Origin: an uncultured Mucilaginibacter sp.
GTDB taxonomy: Bacteria > Bacteroidota > Bacteroidia > Sphingobacteriales > Sphingobacteriaceae
Direction of reading: 5' to 3'
DNA length: 17,376 nucleotides
Assembly: GCF_946481715.1 (NCBI RefSeq)
Contig: NZ_CAMLOV010000124.1
Location: 1-17,376 of the forward strand
Below, in pieces: positions 14,338 through 17,376 of the stretch. The position numbers and the translations under genes are program-made. How positions within the stretch are numbered: position 1 is the stretch's first letter; each line of letters begins with the position of its first letter. The notes under the pieces were generated by a model. That model was not told where the DNA came from, ran no database searches, and saw nothing but the letters and a program-made list of their open reading frames with translations.

Positions 14338-15153
14338 ATGATATTTAAAGAGATAATTCCCCACCCAAGGCTTAGCCCTTACATTAAGGACTTTTACTTC
14401 TATGAAGCAGATTCTGACGCGAGCTACGATGATGTGGTGTTCCCAAGCGGAAATATGGAGGTGATATTTAATTTGGGCGACGGCCATTGGCAGCACAAAC
14501 AGGATGATCTATTTCACACCACCCCACCAATTGAATTATGGGGGCAAGTTACCAAACCTTTGTCTATACGGTCGCTGGGCAAAAACCGGATGATGGGGAT
14601 ACGTTTTTACACCTATTCTGCCGCTTATTTTTTTGATGAGAAAGTTTCGGAGCTTAACGACCAGATACAGGATGCAGCCGACCTGTTTGGCCCATCACTA
14701 AAGGGCCTGCATCAACAATTATTAGATACCGACAGCCTCGACCGACGGATTGGCTATATAGAAAGCTACCTTTTAAAACGCCTGCAGGCATCGGGCAAGC
14801 GGCACGATAAGATAAACTTTATTGGGCAGATAGTAAATAGCCTGAAAGGGAATAGCACCAGCGATAAAATAATGGAGATATCGATGCGTGCCAATATCTC
14901 CACCCGATACCTCAATATGCTATTTACCCAATATACAGGGCTGCCTCCAAAACTTTTTTGTAAGATAAACCGCTTTCAGCAAAGCCTGGTATTGGTTAAT
15001 AGTAACGAGGAGAAGCTTACCGACGTAGCTTACTCCTCAGGATACTTTGATCAATCTCATTTTATAAGGGAGTTTAAGCAGTTTACAGGGCTAACGCCTC
15101 ATGCATTTGCCGGCAACGCATCGCCAATTAACCAGATACTGGCCGGGAACTAA
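14338..15153 (+). CDS. AraC family transcriptional regulator with DUF6597-like N-terminus
   Basis: A 271-residue regulator starting at the ATG at 14338 (MIFKEIIPHPRLSPYIKDFY); an in-frame TTG three codons upstream is rejected. The N-terminal half (about 1-110) matches the DUF6597-type sensor of Bacteroidetes AraC proteins (FPSGNMEVIFNLGD, WGQ, GIRFYTYSAAYFF). The C-terminal HTH_18 domain (about 165-257) has ISMRANISTRYLNMLFTQYTGLPPK and LTDVAYSSGYFDQSHFIREFKQFTGLTP. It is divergent from the Crp/Fnr gene. The same 19-bp motif precedes it and the next operon, suggesting autoregulation plus control of the genes at 15425-16719. Confidence 0.9.
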   Translation: MIFKEIIPHPRLSPYIKDFYFYEADSDASYDDVVFPSGNMEVIFNLGDGHWQHKQDDLFHTTPPIELWGQVTKPLSIRSLGKNRMMGIRFYTYSAAYFFDEKVSELNDQIQDAADLFGPSLKGLHQQLLDTDSLDRRIGYIESYLLKRLQASGKRHDKINFIGQIVNSLKGNSTSDKIMEISMRANISTRYLNMLFTQYTGLPPKLFCKINRFQQSLVLVNSNEEKLTDVAYSSGYFDQSHFIREFKQFTGLTPHAFAGNASPINQILAGN

Positions 15154-15167
15154 GCCTCTCCTTTGTG

Positions 15168-15183
15168 GTGTAACCGGTTACAC
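15168..15183. promoter_or_regulatory. 16-bp perfect palindrome resembling a LacI/GalR-family operator
   Basis: GTGTAACCGGTTACAC is perfectly symmetric with a central CG and fits the general LacI/GalR operator pattern TGTAA-N-CG-N-TTACA. It lies 14 bp after the AraC stop, and no T-run follows, so it does not look like a terminator. No LacI-type gene is in the window. The downstream operon starts 242 bp further on. Confidence 0.5.
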
Positions 15184-15360
15184 AGTTTAACATCATTCAA
15201 TATTTAATTAAATTCCCGTACCGTTGTTTTCAATGGTCATGTTTAGCGCGCCCAGCTTTGCCGTTTTTCCGCGGCTCCCGCGTTTTACCGGAGAAATAAA
15301 ATTTGGAGCGCTTTTATTTGCGAAGCGCCCGCAACATAACCCGGAATAAAAAGCCTGCCG

Positions 15361-15379
15361 TTTCCGATTTGTACTATTT
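15361..15379 (+). promoter_or_regulatory. AraC-promoter motif, copy 2
   Basis: TTTCCGATTTGTAC followed by TATTT matches the motif in front of the AraC gene. It starts 37 bp before a perfect -7 box and 64 bp before the ATG of the secreted protein gene. Confidence 0.6.
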
Positions 15380-15397
15380 GTCAAAAGTAAGGGAGGG

Positions 15398-15405
15398 TAC
15401 TTTTG
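15398..15405 (+). promoter_or_regulatory. -7 promoter box of the 15425 operon
   Basis: TACTTTTG fully matches TAnnTTTG and lies 19 bp before the ATG. A TTTG at 15377-15380, 17 bp upstream, could act as the -33 element and overlaps the end of the shared motif. Confidence 0.6.
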
Positions 15406-15424
15406 CTTAAACAAATCATTAATC

Positions 15425-15907
15425 ATGAAAAGAAATAATTTTATCCTGCCGCTTATTATCGCGGTATCCCTGGCATTCGGCATCAGGCCCGCAAAGGCCC
15501 AGGCAAATTTATCGGAAGCAAAAAAAGCTATTGCAGCCAGTAATGCCATTTATTTCAAGGCATTCGCTAAAGGCGATTCCTCCATTTTTATTAACCGGTA
15601 TGCCCCCGATTGCTGGATAATGACGCCAAATGCGCAAAGCCTTTGCGGGCCGGATGCACCGCTGATCTTCTTTAAACTGGCGTACGAAAAATTCGGGCTG
15701 CGCAACGGTAAATTCATCACCGTAGACGTTTACGGCGTAAGCAAAGATATTGTGGCAGAAACCGGTTTCTGGCAATCGTTTAACGCCCGAAACGAAATGT
15801 TCGACAATGGAAAATACCTGGTGCTTTGGAAAAAAACATCCAAAGGATGGAAGATGTACCGGGATTCGTTCAGCAGCGATAACGCTAATGTCAACCCTAA
15901 TAATTAA
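15425..15907 (+). CDS. secreted SnoaL/DUF4440-like (NTF2-fold) protein
   Basis: A 160-residue protein with a Sec signal peptide (residues 5-25, cleavage likely after AKA). A single NTF2-like domain of the DUF4440/SnoaL kind follows: helix AIAASNAIYFKAFAKGDSSIFINRYAPDCWIMTPNA, then strands ending in YLVLWKKTSKGWKMYRDSFSSD. Members are ligand-binding or small enzymatic proteins, often of unknown role. C64 and C74 could form a disulfide in the periplasm. The gene is 17 bp upstream of the PEP-mutase-like gene and has its own promoter with the shared AraC motif. Confidence 0.82.
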   Translation: MKRNNFILPLIIAVSLAFGIRPAKAQANLSEAKKAIAASNAIYFKAFAKGDSSIFINRYAPDCWIMTPNAQSLCGPDAPLIFFKLAYEKFGLRNGKFITVDVYGVSKDIVAETGFWQSFNARNEMFDNGKYLVLWKKTSKGWKMYRDSFSSDNANVNPNN

Positions 15908-15924
15908 CCTAAAACAATAAAAAA

Positions 15925-16719
15925 ATGCCAAACAGATTTAACGAATTTTTAGCCCTTCACCACCAACAGGAGGCCTTGCTTATCGGCAACGCCTGGAACG
16001 CGCAAAGCGCCAAAATATTAGCGCAACAGGGATGGGAGGTGATAGGCACATCAAGTGTTGCGGTTGCAGAAAGCCTCGGGTTTGCCGATGGAGAAGAGAT
16101 GGGCTTCGATCTTTACCTGAAGATCATCGAAGGTATCCTCCGCGTTGTACCGTCGATAGTAACTGTAGACCTGGAGAGCGGGTACGGGGAAACGGCTGAA
16201 GAGATAGCTGCCAATATAAAAACCCTTTATGCAATGGGCGTTTCCGGTATTAATATCGAGGATTCCATTATTACAAACGGTGAAAGGAAAATACAGGATG
16301 CCAATGTTTTTGCGGCCCGGTTGCAGCAGGTATGCCGTTTGCTGAAAGAGCAGGATATCAGGATGTTTATTAACGTACGGTCGGATAGTTTCCTGCTCGG
16401 CCTGCCAAACGCCCCTGAGGATGCCCTGGCAAGGGCCAAAGCATACCAGCACACCGGCGTACATGGCTTATTTTTCCCTTGTATAACTAACCTGCCGGAT
16501 ATAGAAGCGATTGTAAAGCAGTCGGTTTTGCCCGTTAACGTAATGTGTGTGCCCGGCCTGCCGGATTTTGGGTTGTTGGAAAGGGCTGGCGTAAAACGCA
16601 TCAGCATAGGTCCATTCCTGTATATGCATCTATATGGCCAGCTGGAAACTGCCATAAAAACGATAAAGGGCGCGGATAACTTTAGCAGTTTATTCCATCC
16701 ATCTCCCGATAACACCTAA
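15925..16719 (+). CDS. isocitrate lyase / phosphoenolpyruvate mutase superfamily enzyme
   Basis: A 264-residue TIM-barrel enzyme of the PEP mutase/isocitrate lyase superfamily, cytoplasmic, acting on C-C or C-P bonds of 2-oxo or 2-hydroxy acids with Mg2+. Metal-site motifs are VDLESGYGET (D82, E84) and GINIEDS (E112, D113). FINVRSDSF (R152, D154) fits the substrate region, and the N-terminal GNAWNAQSAKI with TSSVAVAESLG is characteristic. The KKCGH catalytic loop of true isocitrate lyase and methylisocitrate lyase is absent, so it is not a glyoxylate-cycle enzyme. Oxaloacetate decarboxylase or an uncharacterised lyase is more likely. It follows the secreted protein by 17 bp. Confidence 0.88.
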   Translation: MPNRFNEFLALHHQQEALLIGNAWNAQSAKILAQQGWEVIGTSSVAVAESLGFADGEEMGFDLYLKIIEGILRVVPSIVTVDLESGYGETAEEIAANIKTLYAMGVSGINIEDSIITNGERKIQDANVFAARLQQVCRLLKEQDIRMFINVRSDSFLLGLPNAPEDALARAKAYQHTGVHGLFFPCITNLPDIEAIVKQSVLPVNVMCVPGLPDFGLLERAGVKRISIGPFLYMHLYGQLETAIKTIKGADNFSSLFHPSPDNT

Positions 16720-16727
16720 ACAAAGCG

Positions 16728-16743
16728 CCCCTGTACAAAGGGG
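16728..16743 (+). other. small hairpin between the mutase-like gene and the DUF5916 gene
   Basis: CCCCT-GTACAA-AGGGG forms a 5-bp stem in the 42-bp gap. No T-run follows, so it is not a clear terminator. It could attenuate read-through or affect the mRNA. Confidence 0.3.
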
Positions 16744-16761
16744 ATTAACCACAAATTTAAA

Positions 16762-17376
16762 ATGAAAAAATACACATGGGCGGTCATATTCGCCCTTTGG
16801 AATACTATTGCCTTTGGCCAGGAGATATTCCTTCCCGATGCCATCAAAAAGACGGTAGCCCCCGTTAAAATAAACACCGACTTAAAGATAGATGGTTTTT
16901 TAACAGAGCCCGAATGGCAGCAAGCTGCCATTATAAACAACCTTGTGCAAACAGACCCGGTGCAGGGCGTGCCTGCCAAAAGGAAAACGGTGATAAGGGT
17001 GCTGTACAATAAAGACCAGCTTTATTTCGGCATTACCTGCTACGATACGGTCGGGCGAAACCAATACCGTACATTGAACCTGAAACGCGATTTTTCTGCC
17101 GCCAATTCCGATTTTTTTGCGCTGGCTATCGACGGCTACAACGATGAAAGGAACTGCATTATGTTTGGGATGAACCCCTACGGCGTGCAGCGCGACCTGT
17201 TGGCATTTGACGATACCTATACCGACCCGGATTGGGACGGTTTATGGACGCTGAGGACGCAACGCACCGATACCGCCTGGATAGCAGAAGTTGCCATCCC
17301 CTGGAAAACCATCAGGTACAAAAAGGGCGAGGGCAAAGTGCAAACCATGGGCATTAGCTTTGCTCGTATAGCACGG
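16762..17376 (+). CDS. DUF5916 family outer-envelope protein with CBM9-like N-terminus (partial, runs off window)
   Basis: An open frame from the ATG at 16762 continues for 205 codons to the window edge. It begins with a signal peptide (MKKYTWAVIFALWNTIAFGQ). A carbohydrate-binding-module-9-like domain follows: KINTDLKIDGFLTEPEWQQA (about 36-55), VIRVLYNKDQLYFGITCYD (77-95), DFFALAIDGYNDERNCIMFGMNPYGVQRD and DPDWDGLWTLRTQRTDTAWIAEVAIPWKTIRY. This arrangement is typical of the large DUF5916 proteins of Bacteroidetes (normally 700-900 residues with a C-terminal beta-barrel-like part), whose function is unknown. It starts 42 bp after the mutase-like gene, so it may share that transcript. Confidence 0.85.
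   Translation, partial: MKKYTWAVIFALWNTIAFGQEIFLPDAIKKTVAPVKINTDLKIDGFLTEPEWQQAAIINNLVQTDPVQGVPAKRKTVIRVLYNKDQLYFGITCYDTVGRNQYRTLNLKRDFSAANSDFFALAIDGYNDERNCIMFGMNPYGVQRDLLAFDDTYTDPDWDGLWTLRTQRTDTAWIAEVAIPWKTIRYKKGEGKVQTMGISFARIAR

Noticed and set aside
14173..14496. 107-codon minus-strand open frame spanning the Crp/AraC intergenic region
   Set aside because: It overlaps the AraC coding region and the promoter motif, and the protein looks random.

Overview
The window looks like chromosomal DNA of a Bacteroidetes bacterium of the Sphingobacteriaceae type (Mucilaginibacter or Pedobacter-like). The reasons are moderate GC, near-absence of Shine-Dalgarno sequences, promoter -7 boxes of the TAnnTTTG type, and protein families typical of that group (DUF5916, Bacteroidetes-style Crp/Fnr and AraC regulators, a 2Fe-2S / cytochrome c / molybdenum oxidase trio). 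This is inferred from protein and promoter style, not from a marker gene. No rRNA, tRNA, CRISPR array, IS transposase or phage gene was seen.

Layout. (1) 1-948: a phytanoyl-CoA dioxygenase-like gene on the minus strand, then a gene-poor 441-bp stretch. (2) 1390-5653, minus strand: an AraC regulator followed by a three-gene operon for a Tat-exported molybdenum hydroxylase (2Fe-2S subunit, diheme cytochrome c, molybdopterin subunit). (3) 5825-7618, plus strand, divergent from that AraC gene: a hexapeptide acetyltransferase, a cupin lipoprotein and an exported carboxymuconolactone-decarboxylase-like protein. (4) 7991-10079, plus: a YCII protein, a RibD/DHFR-like reductase and an M23 peptidase. 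(5) 10523-13492, minus: a compact five-gene operon of YceI, tautomerase, SDR, NTF2-like and nitronate monooxygenase. (6) 13611-14176, minus: a Crp/Fnr regulator gene broken by a one-base frameshift. (7) 14338-16719, plus: an AraC regulator, then a secreted SnoaL/DUF4440-like protein and a PEP-mutase/isocitrate-lyase-superfamily enzyme, then the start of a DUF5916 gene that runs off the end.

The most informative signals lie between genes. Two perfect or near-perfect TGTGA-N6-TCACA sites sit between the broken Crp/Fnr gene and the five-gene operon. A 19-bp motif recurs with identical spacing to the -7 box in front of the second AraC gene and in front of the operon that follows it, pointing to one regulator controlling both. 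An ~88-bp double-hairpin element occurs twice in the same orientation, each time after a plus-strand operon, where its first hairpin plus T-run reads as an intrinsic terminator. The second copy sits inside a cluster of six hairpins with different arms and related GC-rich tips, resembling REP/BIME-type repeats.

Functionally the window is a set of small-molecule redox and detoxification modules, several exported to the cell envelope, each next to its own transcription regulator. Substrates cannot be read from the sequence.
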